A stretch of DNA of 64,000 nucleotides from contig OY970821.1 of NCBI GenBank assembly GCA_963853835.1, positions 56,500,640-56,564,639 of the forward strand, written 5' to 3'. Shown in pieces: positions 1-15,067 of this stretch. Each line of letters opens with the position of its first letter. The stretch's first letter is position 1. The DNA is from Calendula officinalis (Eukaryota > Streptophyta > Magnoliopsida > Asterales > Asteraceae). The translations under genes and the position numbers were made by a program. The notes under the pieces were generated by a model. It did not search any database. It had not been told where the DNA came from and saw only the letters and a list, made by a program, of their open reading frames with translations.

Positions 1-3000
1 TGGACACCTATTACTTGTAAAATGCATATTTGTATGGTACTGGTCAAGGTTACTAGTTAAAATGGTTCATGGGCCATCAGTATCAGTTATGGACATCTAG
101 TGGTTATAATCGTTCAAGAACCATGCTTATGGGTTATGGACACCTATTACTTGTAAAATGTATATCTGTAGGCTATTGGACATGGCTAGTAGTTATAATG
201 GTTCAAAGGCCATCAGTATCAGTCATGGACATCTAGTGGTTATAATGATTCAAGGACCATGGTTATGGGTCATGGACACCTATTACTTGTAAAATGGATA
301 TCTATAGGCTATTGGTCAAGGCTAGTAGTCATAATGGTTCAAGGGCCATCAGTGTCAGTTATGGACATCTAGTGGTTATAATGGTTCGACGATGATTGTT
401 ATAGGTAATGGACACCTATTACTTGTAAAATGGTTATCTATAGGCTATTGGTCATGGCTAGTAGTTATAATGGTTCAAGGGCCATCGATATGAGTTATGG
501 ACATGTAGTGGTTATAATGGTTCAATGGCCTTGGTTTTGGGTTATGGACACCTATTACTTGTAAAATGTATATCTATAGGCTATTGGTCATGGCTAGTAG
601 TTATAATGGTTCAAGGGCCATCGGTATCAGTTATTGACATCTAGTTGTTATAATGGTTCAAGAACCATGGTTATGGGTTATGGACACCTATTACTTGTAA
701 AATGGATATCTATAGGCTATTGGTCATGGCTAGTAGTTATAATGGTTCAAGGGCCATCGATATAAGTTATGGACATGTAGTGGTTATAACGGTTCACTGG
801 CCTTGGAATGGGTTAAGGACACCTATTACTTGTAAAATTGATATCTATAGGCTATTGGTCATGGCTACTAGTTATAATGGTTCAAGGGCCATCAGTATCA
901 GTTATGGACATCTAGTGGTTATCATGGTTCAAGAACCATGGTTATGGGTTATGGACACCTATTACTTGTAAAATGGATATCTGTAGGCTATTGGACATGG
1001 CTAGTAGTTATAATGGTTCAAGCGCCATCAGTATCAGTTATGGACATCTAGTGGTTAAAATGATTCAATGACCATGGTTATGGGTTATGGACACCTATTA
1101 CTTGTAAAATGGATATCTATAGGCTATTGGTCATGGCTAGTAGTTATAATGGTTCAAGGCCCATCGGTATCAGTTATGGAAATCTAGTGGTTATAATGGT
1201 TCAGGGACGATTGTTATGCGCAATGGACACCTATTACTTTTAAAATGGATATCTATAGGCTATTGGTCATGGCTAGTAGTTATAATGGTTCAAGGGCCAT
1301 CGGTATCAGTTATTGACATCTAGTTGTTATAATGGTTCAAGAACCATGGTTATGGGTTATGGACACCTATTACTTGTAAAATGGATATCTATAGGCTATT
1401 GGTCATGGCTAGTAGTTATAATGGTTCAAGGGCCATCGATATAAGTTATGGACATGTAGTGGTTATAACGGTTCACTGGCCTTGGAATGGGTTAAGGACA
1501 CCTATTACTTGTAAAATTGATATCTATAGGCTATTGGTCATGGCTACTAGTTATAATGGTTCAAGGGCCATCAGTATCAGTTATGGACATCTAGTGGTTA
1601 TCATGGTTCAAGAACCATGGTTATGGGTTATGGACACCTATTACTTGTAAAATGGATATCTGTAGGCTATTGGACATGGCTAGTAGTTATAATGGTTCAA
1701 GCGCCATCAGTATCAGTTATGGACATCTAGTGGTTAAAATGATTCAATGACCATGGTTATGGGTTATGGACACCTATTACTTGTAAAATGGATATCTATA
1801 GGCTATTGGTCATGGCTAGTAGTTATAATGGTTCAAGGGCCATCGATATGAGTTATGGACATGTAGTGGTTATAATGGTTCAATGGCCTTGGTTGTGGGT
1901 TATGGACACCTATTACTTGTAAAATGTATATCTATAGGCTATTGGTCATGGCTAGTAGTTATAATGGTTCTTGCCATCAGTATCAGTTATGGACATCTAG
2001 TTGTTATAATGGTTCAAGGACCATGGTTATGGGTTATGGACACCAATTACTTGTAAAATGGATATCTATAGGCTATTGGTCATGGCTAGTAGTTATAATG
2101 GTTCAAGGGCCATCGATATGAGTTATGGACATCTAGTGGTTATCATGGTTCAAGAACCATGGTTATGGGTTATGGACACCTATTACATGTAAAATGGATA
2201 TCTGTAGGCTATTGGACATGGCTAGTAGTTATAATGGTTCAACGACCATCAGTATCAGTTATGGACATCTAGTGGTTATAATGATTCAAGGACCGTGGTT
2301 ATGGTTTATGGACACCTATTACTTGTAAAATGGATATCTATAGGCTATTGGTCATGGCTAGTAGTTATAATGGTTCAAGGGCCATCGGTATCAGTTATCG
2401 AAATCTAGTGGTTATAATGGTTCAGGGACGATTGTTATGCGTAATGGACACCTATTACATTTAAAATGGATATCTATAGGCTATTGGTCATGGCTAGTAG
2501 TTATAATGGTTCAAGGGCCATCGATATGAGTTATGGACATGTAGTTGTTATAATGGTTAAATGGCCTTGGTTATGGGTTATGGACACCTATTAACTGTAA
2601 AATGTATATTTATAGGCTATCGGTCATGGCTAGTAGTTATAATGGGTCAAGGACCATGGTTATGGGTTATGGACACCTATTACTTGTAAAATGGATATCT
2701 ATAGACTATTGGTCATGGCTAGTAGTTATAATGGTTCAGGGGCCATCGATATGAGTTATGGACATGTAGTGGTTATAATGGTTCACTGGCCTTGGTTATG
2801 GGTTATGGACACCTATTACTTGTAAAATGCATATTTGTATGGTACTGGTCAAGGTTACTAGTTATAATGGTTCAAGGGCCATCAGTATCAGTTATGGACA
2901 TCTAGTGGTTATCATGGTTCAAGAACCATGGTTATGGGTTATGGACACCTATTACTTGTAAAATGGATATCTGTAGGCTATTGGACATGGCTAGTAGTTA

Positions 3001-6000
3001 TAATGGTTCAAGCGCCATCAGTATCAGTTATGGACATCTAGTGGTTAAAATGATTCAATGACCATGGTTATGGGTTATGGACACCTATTAACTGTAAAAT
3101 GTATATTTATAGGCTATCGGTCATGGCTAGTAGTTATAATGGTTCAAGGACCATGGTTATGGGTTATGGACACCTATTACTTGTAAAATGGATATCTATA
3201 GACTATTGGTCATGGCTAGTAGTTATAATGGTTCATGGGCCATCGATATGAGTTATGGACATGTAGTGGTTATAATGGTTCACTGGCCTTGGTTATGGGT
3301 TATGGACACCTATTACTTGTAAAATGCATATTTGTATGGTACTGGTCAAGGTTACTAGTTAAAATGGTTCATGGGCCATCAGTATCAGTTATGGACATCT
3401 AGTGGTTATAATCGTTCAAGAACCATGCTTATGGGTTATGGACACCTATTACTTGTAAAATGTATATCTGTAGGCTATTGGACATGGCTAGTAGTTATAA
3501 TGGTTCAAAGACCATCAGTATCAGTCATGGACATCTAGTGGTTATAATGATTCAAGGACCATGGTTATGGGTCATGGACACCTATTACTTGTAAAATGGA
3601 TATCTATAGGCTATTGGTCAAGGCTAGTAGTCATAATGGTTCAAGGGCCATCAGTGTCAGTTATGTACATCTAGTGGTTATAATGGTTCGACGATGATTG
3701 TTATAGGTAATGGACACCTATTACTTGTAAAATGGTTATCTATAGGCTATTGGTCATGGCTAGTAGTTATAATGGTTCAAGGGCCATCGATATGAGTTAT
3801 GGACATGTAGTGGTTATAATGGTTCAATGGCCTTGGTTTTGGGTTATGGACACCTATTACTTGTAAAATGTATATCTATAGGCTATTGGTCATGGCTAGT
3901 AGTTATAATGGTTCAAGGGCCATCGGTATCAGTTATTGACATCTAGTTGTTATAATGGTTCAAGAACCATGGTTATGGGTTATGGACACCTATTACTTGT
4001 AAAACGGATATCTATAGGCTATTGGTCATGGCTAGTAGTTATAATGGTTCAAGGGCCATCGATATAAGTTATGGACATGTAGTGGTTATAACGGTTCACT
4101 GGCCTTGGAATGGGTTAAGGACACCTATTACTTGTAAAATTGATATCTATAGGCTATTGGTCATGGCTACTAGTTATAATGGTTCAAGGGCCATCAGTAT
4201 CAGTTATGGACATCTAGTGGTTATCATGGTTCAAGAACCATGGTTATGGGTTATGGACACCTATTACTTGTAAAATGGATATCTGTAGGCTATTGGACAT
4301 GGCTAGTAGTTATAATGGTTCAAGCGCCATCAGTATCAGTTATGGACATCTAGTGGTTAAAATGATTCAATGACCATGGTTATGGGTTATGGACACCTAT
4401 TACTTGTAAAATGGATATCTATAGGCTATTGGTCATGGCTAGTAGTTATAATGGTTCAAGGCCCATCGGTATCAGTTATGGAAATCTAGTGGTTATAATG
4501 GTTCAGGGACGATTGTTATGCGCAATGGACACCTATTACTTTTAAAATGGATATCTATAGGCTATTGGTCATGGCTAGTAGTTATAATGGTTCAAGGGCC
4601 ATCGGTATCAGTTATTGACATCTAGTTGTTATAATGGTTCAAGAACCATGGTTATGGGTTATGGACACCTATTACTTGTAAAATGGATATCTATAGGCTA
4701 TTGGTCATGGCTAGTAGTTATAATGGTTCAAGGGCCATCGATATAAGTTATGGACATGTAGTGGTTATAACGGTTCACTGGCCTTGGAATGGGTTAAGGA
4801 CACCTATTACTTGTAAAATTGATATCTATAGGCTATTGGTCATGGCTACTAGTTATAATGGTTCAAGGGCCATCAGTATCAGTTATGGACATCTAGTGGT
4901 TATCATGGTTCAAGAACCATGGTTATGGGTTATGGACACCTATTACTTGTAAAATGGATATCTGTAGGCTATTGGACATGGCTAGTAGTTATAATGGTTC
5001 AAGCGCCATCAGTATCAGTTATGGACATCTAGTGGTTAAAATGATTCAATGACCATGGTTATGGGTTATGGACACCTATTACTTGTAAAATGGATATCTA
5101 TAGGCTATTGGTCATGGCTAGTAGTTATAATGGTTCAAGGGCCATCGATATGAGTTATGGACATGTAGTGGTTATAATGGTTCAATGGCCTTGGTTGTGG
5201 GTTATGGACACCTATTACTTGTATAATGTATATCTATAGGCTATTGGTCATGGCTAGTAGTTATAATGGTTCTTGCCATCAGTATCAGTTATGGACATCT
5301 AGTTGTTATAATGGTTCAAGGACCATGGTTATGGGTTATGGACACCAATTACTTGTAAAATGGATATCTATAGGCTATTGGTCATGGCTAGTAGTTATAA
5401 TGGTTCAAGGGCCATCGATATGAGTTATGGACATCTAGTGGTTATCATGGTTCAAGAACCATGGTTATGGGTTATGGACACCTATTACATGTAAAATGGA
5501 TATCTGTAGGCTATTGGACATGGCTAGTAGTTATAATGGTTCAACGACCATCAGTATCAGTTATGGACATCTAGTGGTTATAATGATTCAAGGACCGTGG
5601 TTATGGTTTATGGACACCTATTACTTGTAAAATGGATATCTATAGCCTATTGGTCATGGCTAGTAGTTATAATGGTTCAAGGGCCATCGGTATCAGTTAT
5701 CGAAATCTAGTGGTTATAATGGTTCAGGGACGATTGTTATGCGTAATGGACACCTATTACTTTTAAAATGGATATCTATAGGCTATTGGTCATGGCTAGT
5801 AGTTATAATGGTTCAAGGGCCATCGATATGAGTTATGGACATGTAGTTGTTATAATGGTTAAATGGCCTTGGTTATGGGTTATGGACACCTATTAACTGT
5901 AAAATGTATATTTATAGGCTATCGGTCATGGCTAGTAGTTATAATGGGTCAAGGACCATGGTTATGGGTTATGGACACCTATTACTTGTAAAATGGATAT

Positions 6001-6604
6001 CTATAGACTATTGGTCATGGCTAGTAGTTATAATGGTTCAGGGGCCATCGATATGAGTTATGGACATGTAGTGGTTATAATGGTTCACTGGCCTTGGTTA
6101 TGGGTTATGGACACCTATTACTTGTAAAATGCATATTTGTATGGTACTGGTCAAGGTTACTAGTTATAATGGTTCAAGGGCCATCAGTATCAGTTATGGA
6201 CATCTAGTGGTTATCATGGTTCAAGAACCATGGTTATGGGTTATGGACACCTATTACTTGTAAAATGGATATCTGTAGGCTATTGGACATGGCTAGTAGT
6301 TATAATGGTTCAAGCGCCATCAGTATCAGTTATGGACATCTAGTGGTTAAAATGATTCAATGACCATGGTTATGGGTTATGGACACCTATTAACTGTAAA
6401 ATGTATATTTATAGGCTATCGGTCATGGCTAGTAGTTATAATGGTTCAAGGACCATGGTTATGGGTTATGGACACCTATTACTTGTAAAATGGATATCTA
6501 TAGACTATTGGTCATGGCTAGTAGTTATAATGGTTCATGGGCCATCGATATGAGTTATGGACATGTAGTGGTTATAATGGTTCACTGGCCTTGGTTATGG
6601 GTTA
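1..6604. repeat. Two tandem 3302-bp higher-order repeats of satellite 1
   Basis: The copies are 1-3302 and 3303-6604. A run of diagnostic variants, such as the monomer with ATGCATATTTGTATGGTACT, the 89-bp short monomers and the variant CAGGGACGATTGTTATG, recurs at an offset of exactly 3302 bp. The copies differ by scattered single bases, for example AAAGGCC in the first against AAAGACC in the second around 207/3509. The window begins exactly at a unit start, so the true left boundary is not visible. Confidence 0.9.
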
Positions 6605-8731
6605 TGGACACCTATTACTTGTAAAATGCATATTTGTATGGTACTGGTCAAGGTTACTAGTTAAAATGGTTCATGGGCCATCAGTATCAGTTATGGACAT
6701 CTAGTGGTTATAATCGTTCAAGAACCATGCTTATGGGTTATGGACACCTATTACTTGTAAAATGTATATCTGTAGGCTATTGGACATGGCTAGTAGTTAT
6801 AATGGTTCAAGAGCCATCAGTATCAGTCATGGACATCTAGTGGTTATAATGATTCAAGGACCATGGTTATGGGTTATGGACACCTATTACTTGTAAAATG
6901 GATATCTATAGGCTATTGGTCAAGGCTAGTAGTCATAATGGTTCAAGGGCCATCAGTGTCAGTTATGGACATCTAGTGGTTATAATGGTTCGACGATGAT
7001 TGTTATGGGTAATGGACACCTATTACTTGTAAAATGGTTATCTATAGGCTATTGGTCATGGCTAGTAGTTATAATGGTTCAAGGGCCATCGATATGAGTT
7101 ATGGACATGTAGTGGTTATAATGGTTCAATGGCCTTGGTTTTGGGTTATGGACACCTATTACTTGTAAAATGTATATCTATAGGCTATTGGTCATGGCTA
7201 GTAGTTATAATGGTTCAAGGGCCATCGGTATCAGTTATTGACATCTAGTTGTTATAATGGTTCAAGAACCATGGTTATGGGTTATGGACACCTATTACTT
7301 GTAAAATGGATATCTATAGGCTATTGGTCATGGCTAGTAGTTATAATGGTTCAAGGGCCATCGATATAAGTTATGGACATGTAGTGGTTATAACGGTTCA
7401 CTGGCCTTGGTTATGGGTTAAGGACACCTATTACTTGTAAAATCGATATCTATAGGCTATTGGTCATGGCTACTAGTTATAATGGTTCAAGGGCCATCAG
7501 TATCAGTTATGGACATCTAGTGGTTATCATGGTTCAAGAACCATGGTTATGGGTTATGGACACCTATTACTTGTAAAATGGATATCCGTAGGCTATTGGA
7601 CATGGCTAGTAGTTATAATGGTTCAAGCGCCATCAGTATCAGTTATGGACATCTAGTGGTTAAAATGATTCAATGACCATGGTTATGGGTTATGGACACC
7701 TATTACTTGTAAAATGGATATCTATAGGCTATTGGTCATGGCTAGTAGTTATAATGGTTCAAGGGCCATCGATATGAGTTATGGACATGTAGTGGTTATA
7801 ATGGTTCAATGGCCTTGGTTGTGGGTTATGGACACCTATTACTTGTAAAATGTATATCTATAGGCTATTGGTCATGGCTAGTAGTTATAATGGTTCTTGC
7901 CATCAGTATCAGTTATGGACATCTAGTTGTTATAATGGTTCAAGGACCATGGTTATGGGTTATGGACACCAATTACTTGTAAAATGGATATCTATAGGCT
8001 ATTGGTCATGGCAAGTAGTTATAATGGTTCAAGGGCCATCGATATGAGTTATGGACATCTAGTGGTTATCATGGTTCAAGAACCATGGTTATGGGTTATG
8101 GACACCTATTACATGTAAAATGGATATCTGTAGGCTATTGGACATGGCTAGTAGTTATAATGGTTCAACGGCCATCAGTATCAGTTATGGACATCTAGTG
8201 GTTATAATGATTCAAGGACCGTGGTTATGGGTTATGGACACCTATTACTTGTAAAATGGATATCTATAGGCTATTGGTCATGGCTAGTAGTTATAATGGT
8301 TCAAGGGCCATCGGTATCAGTTATGGAAATCTAGTGGTTATAATGGTTCAGGGACGATTGTTATGCGTAATGGACACCTATTACTTTTAAAATGGATATC
8401 TATAGGCTATTGGTCATGGCTAGTAGTTATAATGGTTCAAGGGCCATCGATATGAGTTATGGACATGTAGTGGTTATAATGGTTCAATGGCCTTGGTTAT
8501 GGGTTATGGACACCTATTAACTGTAAAATGTATATTTATAGGCTATCGGTCAAGGCTAGTAGTTATAATGGTTCAAGGACCATGGTTATGGGTTATGGAC
8601 ACCTATTACTTGTAAAATGGATATCTATAGACTATTGGTCATGGCTAGTAGTTATAATGGTTCAGGGGCCATCGATATGAGTTATGGACATGTAGTGGTT
8701 ATAATGGTTCACTGGCCTTGGTTATGGGTTA
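6605..8731. repeat. Shortened satellite 1 higher-order repeat (2127 bp)
   Basis: This unit starts with the same diagnostic monomer as the 3302-bp units. It lacks a stretch of 678 bp (about five monomers) and a terminal 497 bp, and 3302 minus 678 minus 497 equals 2127, so deletions of whole blocks account for the length. It keeps the variant with GGTTCTTGCCATCAG at about 7892, which is seen at offset 3302 in the two previous units. Confidence 0.8.
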
Positions 8732-11700
8732 TGGACACCTATTACTTGTAAAATGCATATTTGTATGGTACTGGTCAAGGTTACTAGTTAAAATGGTTCA
8801 TGGGCCATCAGTATAAGTTATGGACATCTAGTGGTTATAATCGTTCAAGAACCATGCTTATGGGTTATGGACACCTATTACTTGTAAAATGTATATCTGT
8901 AGGCTATTGGACATGGCTTGTAGTTATAATGGTTCAAAGGCCATCAGTATCAGTCATGGACATCTAGTGGTTATAATGATTCAAGGACCATGGTTATGGG
9001 TCATGGACACCTATTACTTGTAAAATGGATATCTATAGTCTATTGGTCAAGGCTAGTAGTCATAATGGTTCAAGGGCCATCAGTGTCAGTTATGGACATC
9101 TAGTGGTTATAATGGTTCGACGATGATTGTTATAGGTAATGGACACCTATTACTTGTAAAATGGTTATCTATAGGCTATTGGTCATGGCTAGTAGTTATA
9201 ATGGTTCAAGGGCCATCGATATGAGTTATGGACATGTAGTGCTTATAATGGTTCAATGGCCTTGGTTTTGGGTTATGGACACCTATTACTTGTAAAATGT
9301 ATATCTATAGGCTATTGGTCATGGCTAGTAGTTATAATGGTTCAAGGGCCATCGGTATCAGTTATTGACATCTAGTTGTTATAATGGTTCAAGAACCATG
9401 GTTATGGGTTATGGACACCTATTACTTGTAAAATGGATATCTATAGGCTATTGGTCATGGCTAGTAGTTATAATGGTTCAAGGGCCATCGATATAAGTTA
9501 TGGACATGTAGTGGTTATAACGGTTCACTGGCCTTGGAATGGGTTAAGGACACCTATTACTTGTAAAATTGATGTCTATAGGCTATTGGTCATGGCTACT
9601 AGTTATAATGGTTCAAGGGCCATCAGTATCAGTTATGGACATCTAGTGGTTATCATGGTTCAAGAACCATGGTTATGGGTTATGGACACCTATTACTTGT
9701 AAAATGGATATCTGTAGGCTATTGGACATGGCTAGTAGTTATAATGGTTCAAGCGCCATCAGTATCAGTTATGGACATCTAGTGGTTAAAATGATTCAAT
9801 GACCATGGTTATGGGTTATGGACACCTATTACTTGTAAAATGGATATCTATAGGCTATTGGTCATGGCTAGTAGTTATAATGGTTCAAGGCCCATCGGTA
9901 TCAGTTATGGAAATCTAGTGGTTATAATGGTTCAGGGACGATTGTTATGCGCAATGGACACCTATTACTTTTAAAATGGATATCTATAGGCTATTGGTCA
10001 TGGCTTGTAGTTATAATGGTTCAAGGGCCATCGATATGAGTTATGGACATGTAGTGGTTATAATGGTTCAATGGCCTTGGTTATGGGTTATGGCCACCTA
10101 TTAACTGTAAAATGTATATTTATAGGCTATCGGTCATGGCTAGTAGTTATAATGGTTCAAGGACCATGGTTATGGGTTATGGAAACCTATTACTTGTAAA
10201 ATGGATATCTATAGACTATTGGTCATGGCTAGTAGTTATAATGGTTCAGGGGCCATCGATATGAGTTATGGACATGTAGTGGTTATAATGGTTCACTGGC
10301 CTTGGTTATGGGTTATGGACACCTATTACTTGTAAAATGCATATTTGTATGGTACTGGTCAAGGTTACTAGTTAAAATGGTTCATGGGCCATCAGTATCA
10401 GTTATGGACATCTAGTGGTTATAATCGTTCAAGAACCATGCTTATGGGTTATGGACACCTATTACTTGTAAAATGTATATCTGTAGGCTATTGGACATGG
10501 CTAGTAGTTATAATGGTTCAAAGGCCATCAGTATCAGTCATGGACATCTAGTGGTTATAATGATTCAAGGACCATGGTTATGGGTCATGGACACCTATTA
10601 CTTGTAAAATGGATATCTATAGGCTATTGGTCAAGGCTAGTAGTCATAATGGTTCAAGGGCCATCAGTGTCAGTTATGGACATCTAGTGGTTATAATGGT
10701 TCGACGATGATTGTTATAGGTAATGGACACCTATTACTTGTAAAATGGTTATCTATAGGCTATTGGTCATGGCTAGTAGTTATAATGGTTCAAGGGCCAT
10801 CGATATGAGTTATGGACATGTAGTGGTTATAATGGTTCAATGGCCTTGGTTTTGGGTTATGGACACCTATTACTTGTAAAATGTATATCTATAGGCTATT
10901 GGTCATGGCTAGTAGTTATAATGGTTCAAGGGCCATCGGTATCAGTTATTGACATCTAGTTGTTATAATGGTTCAAGAACCATGGTTATGGGTTATGGAC
11001 ACCTATTACTTGTAAAATGGATATCTATAGGCTATTGGTCATGGCTAGTAGTTATAATGGTTCAAGGGCCATCGATATAAGTTATGGACATGTAGTGGTT
11101 ATAACGGTTCACTGGCCTTGGAATGGGTTAAGGACACCTATTACTTGTAAAATTGATATCTATAGGCTATTGGTCATGGCTACTAGTTATAATGGTTCAA
11201 GGGCCATCAGTATCAGTTATGGACATCTAGTGGTTATCATGGTTCAAGAACCATGGTTATGGGTTATGGACACCTATTACTTGTAAAATGGATATCTGTA
11301 GGCTATTGGACATGGCTAGTAGTTATAATGGTTCAAGCGCCATCAGTATCAGTTATGGACATCTAGTGGTTAAAATGATTCAATGACCATGGTTATGGGT
11401 TATGGACACCTATTACTTGTAAAATGGATATCTATAGGCTATTGGTCATGGCTAGTAGTTATAATGGTTCAAGGCCCATCGGTATCAGTTATGGAAATCT
11501 AGTGGTTATAATGGTTCAGGGACGATTGTTATGCGCAATGGACACCTATTACTTTTAAAATGGATATCTATAGGCTATTGGTCATGGCTTGTAGTTATAA
11601 TGGTTCAAGGGCCATCGATATGAGTTATGGACATGTAGTGGTTATAATGGTTCAATGGCCTTGGTTATGGGTTATGGCCACCTATTAACTGTAAAATGTA

Positions 11701-14700
11701 TATTTATAGGCTATCGGTCATGGCTAGTAGTTATAATGGTTCAAGGACCATGGTTATGGGTTATGGAAACCTATTACTTGTAAAATGGATATCTATAGAC
11801 TATTGGTCATGGCTAGTAGTTATAATGGTTCAGGGGCCATCGATATGAGTTATGGACATGTAGTGGTTATAATGGTTCACTGGCCTTGGTTATGGGTTAT
11901 GGACACCTATTACTTGTAAAATGCATATTTGTATGGTACTGGTCAAGGTTACTAGTTAAAATGGTTCATGGGCCATCAGTATCAGTTATGGACATCTAGT
12001 GGTTATAATCGTTCAAGAACCATGCTTATGGGTTATGGACACCTATTACTTGTAAAATGTATATCTGTAGGCTATTGGACATGGCTAGTAGTTATAATGG
12101 TTCAAAGGCCATCAGTATCAGTCATGGACATCTAGTGGTTATAATGATTCAAGGACCATGGTTATGGGTCATGGACACCTATTACTTGTAAAATGGATAT
12201 CTATAGGCTATTGGTCAAGGCTAGTAGACATAATGGTTCAAGGGCCATCAGTGTCAGTTATGGACATCTAGTGGTTATAATGGTTCGACGATGATTGTTA
12301 TAGGTAATGGACACCTATTACTTGTAAAATGGTTATCTATAGGCTATTGGTCATGGCTAGTAGTTATAATGGTTCAAGGGCCATCGATATGAGTTATGGA
12401 CATGTAGTGGTTATAATGGTTCAATGGCCTTGGTTTTGGGTTATGGACACCTATTACTTGTAAAATGTATATCTATAGGCTATTGGTCATGGCTAGTAGT
12501 TATAATGGTTCAAGGGCCATCGGTATCAGTTATTGACATCTAGTTGTTATAATGGTTCAAGAACCATGGTTATGGGTTATGGACACCTATTACTTGTAAA
12601 ATGGATATCTATAGGCTATTGGTCATGGCTAGTAGTTATAATGGTTCAAGGGCCATCGATATAAGTTATGGACATGTAGTGGTTATAACGGTTCACTGGC
12701 CTTGGAATGGGTTAAGGACACCTATTACTTGTAAAATTGATATCTATAGGCTATTGGTCATGGCTACTAGTTATAATGGTTCAAGGGCCATCAGTATCAG
12801 TTATGGACATCTAGTGGTTATCATGGTTCAAGAACCATGGTTATGGGTTATGGACACCTATTACTTGTAAAATGGATATCTGTAGGCTATTGGACATGGC
12901 TAGTAGTTATAATGGTTCAAGCGCCATCAGTATCAGTTATGGACATCTAGTGGTTAAAATGATTCAATGACCATGGTTATGGGTTATGGACACCTATTAC
13001 TTGTAAAATGGATATCTATAGGCTATTGGTCATGGCTAGTAGTTATAATGGTTCAAGGCCCATCGGTATCAGTTATGGAAATCTAGTGGTTATAATGGTT
13101 CAGGGACGATTGTTATGCGCAATGGACACCTATTACTTTTAAAATGGATATCTATAGGCTATTGGTCATGGCTTGTAGTTATAATGGTTCAAGGGCCATC
13201 GATATGAGTTATGGACATGTAGTGGTTATAATGGTTCAATGGCCTTGGTTATGGGTTATGGCCACCTATTAACTGTAAAATGTATATTTATAGGCTATCG
13301 GTCATGGCTAGTAGTTATAATGGTTCAAGGACCATGGTTATGGGTTATGGAAACCTATTACTTGTAAAATGGATATCTATAGACTATTGGTCATGGCTAG
13401 TAGTTATAATGGTTCAGGGGCCATCGATATGAGTTATGGACATGTAGTGGTTATAATGGTTCACTGGCCTTGGTTATGGGTTATGGACACCTATTACTTG
13501 TAAAATGCATATTTGTATGGTACTGGTCAAGGTTACTAGTTAAAATGGTTCATGGGCCATCAGTATCAGTTATGGACATCTAGTGGTTATAATCGTTCAA
13601 GAACCATGCTTATGGGTTATGGACACCTATTACTTGTAAAATGTATATCTGTAGGCTATTGGACATGGCTAGTAGTTATAATGGTTCAAAGGCCATCAGT
13701 ATCAGTCATGGACATCTAGTGGTTATAATGATTCAAGGACCATGGTTATGGGTCATGGACACCTATTACTTGTAAAATGGATATCTATAGGCTATTGGTC
13801 AAGGCTAGTAGTCATAATGGTTCAAGGGCCATCAGTGTCAGTTATGGACATCTAGTGGTTATAATGGTTCGACGATGATTGTTATAGGTAATGGACACCT
13901 ATTACTTGTAAAATGGTTATCTATAGGCTATTGGTCATGGCTAGTAGTTATAATGGTTCAAGGGCCATCGATATGAGTTATGGACATGTAGTGGTTATAA
14001 TGGTTCAATGGCCTTGGTTTTGGGTTATGGACACCTATTACTTGAAAAATGTATATCTATAGGCTATTGGTCATGGCTAGTAGTTATAATGGTTCAAGGG
14101 CCATCGGTATCAGTTATTGACATCTAGTTGTTATAATGGTTCAAGAACCATGGTTATGGGTTATGGACACCTATTACTTGTAAAATGGATATCTATAGGC
14201 TATTGGTCATGGCTAGTAGTTATAATGGTTCAAGGGCCATCGATATAAGTTATGGACATGTAGTGGTTATAACGGTTCACTGGCCTTGGAATGGGTTAAG
14301 GACACCTATTACTTGTAAAATTGATATCTATAGGCTATTGGTCATGGCTACTAGTTATAATGGTTCAAGGGCCATCAGTATCAGTTATGGACATCTAGTG
14401 GTTATCATGGTTCAAGAACCATGGTTATGGGTTATGGACACCTATTACTTGTAAAATGGATATCTGTAGGCTATTGGACATGGCTAGTAGTTATAATGGT
14501 TCAAGCGCCATCAGTATCAGTTATGGACATCTAGTGGTTAAAATGATTCAATGACCATGGTTATGGGTTATGGACACCTATTACTTGTAAAATGGATATC
14601 TATAGGCTATTGGTCATGGCTAGTAGTTATAATGGTTCAAGGCCCATCGGTATCAGTTATGGAAATCTAGTGGTTATAATGGTTCAGGGACGATTGTTAT

Positions 14701-15067
14701 GCGCAATGGACACCTATTACTTTTAAAATGGATATCTATAGGCTATTGGTCATGGCTAGTAGTTATAATGGTGCAAGGGCCATCGATATGAGTTATGGAC
14801 ATGTAGTGGTTATAATGGTTCAATGGCCTTGGTTATGGGTTATGGACACCTATTAACTGTAAAATGTATATTTATAGGCTATCGGTCATGGCTAGTAGTT
14901 ATAATGGTTCAAGGACCATGGTTATGGGTTATGGACACCTATTACTTGTAAAATGGATATCTATAGACTATCGGTCATGGCTAGTAGTTATAATGGTTCA
15001 GGGGCCATCGATATGAGTTATGGACATGTAGTGGTTATAATGGTTCACTGGCCTTGGTTATGGGTTA
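8732..15067. repeat. Four tandem 1584-bp higher-order repeats of satellite 1
   Basis: The units are 8732-10315, 10316-11899, 11900-13483 and 13484-15067. All diagnostic variants recur at exactly 1584 bp, including the GGAATGGGTTAAGGACACC variant, the GTTATGGCCACC short monomer and the GTTATGCGCAATGG monomer. Each unit holds eleven full monomers and one of about 88-89 bp. By eye the copies differ at only a handful of single bases, so this is the most homogeneous and presumably youngest part of the array. Confidence 0.92.

Noticed and set aside
702..971. 89-codon frames repeated at 702, 1381, 4683, 9433, 11017, 12601 and 14185 in satellite 1
   Set aside because: They are the same stretch of two monomers in each higher-order repeat. 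Their recurrence follows the repeat and they show no domain, signal or codon pattern of a gene.
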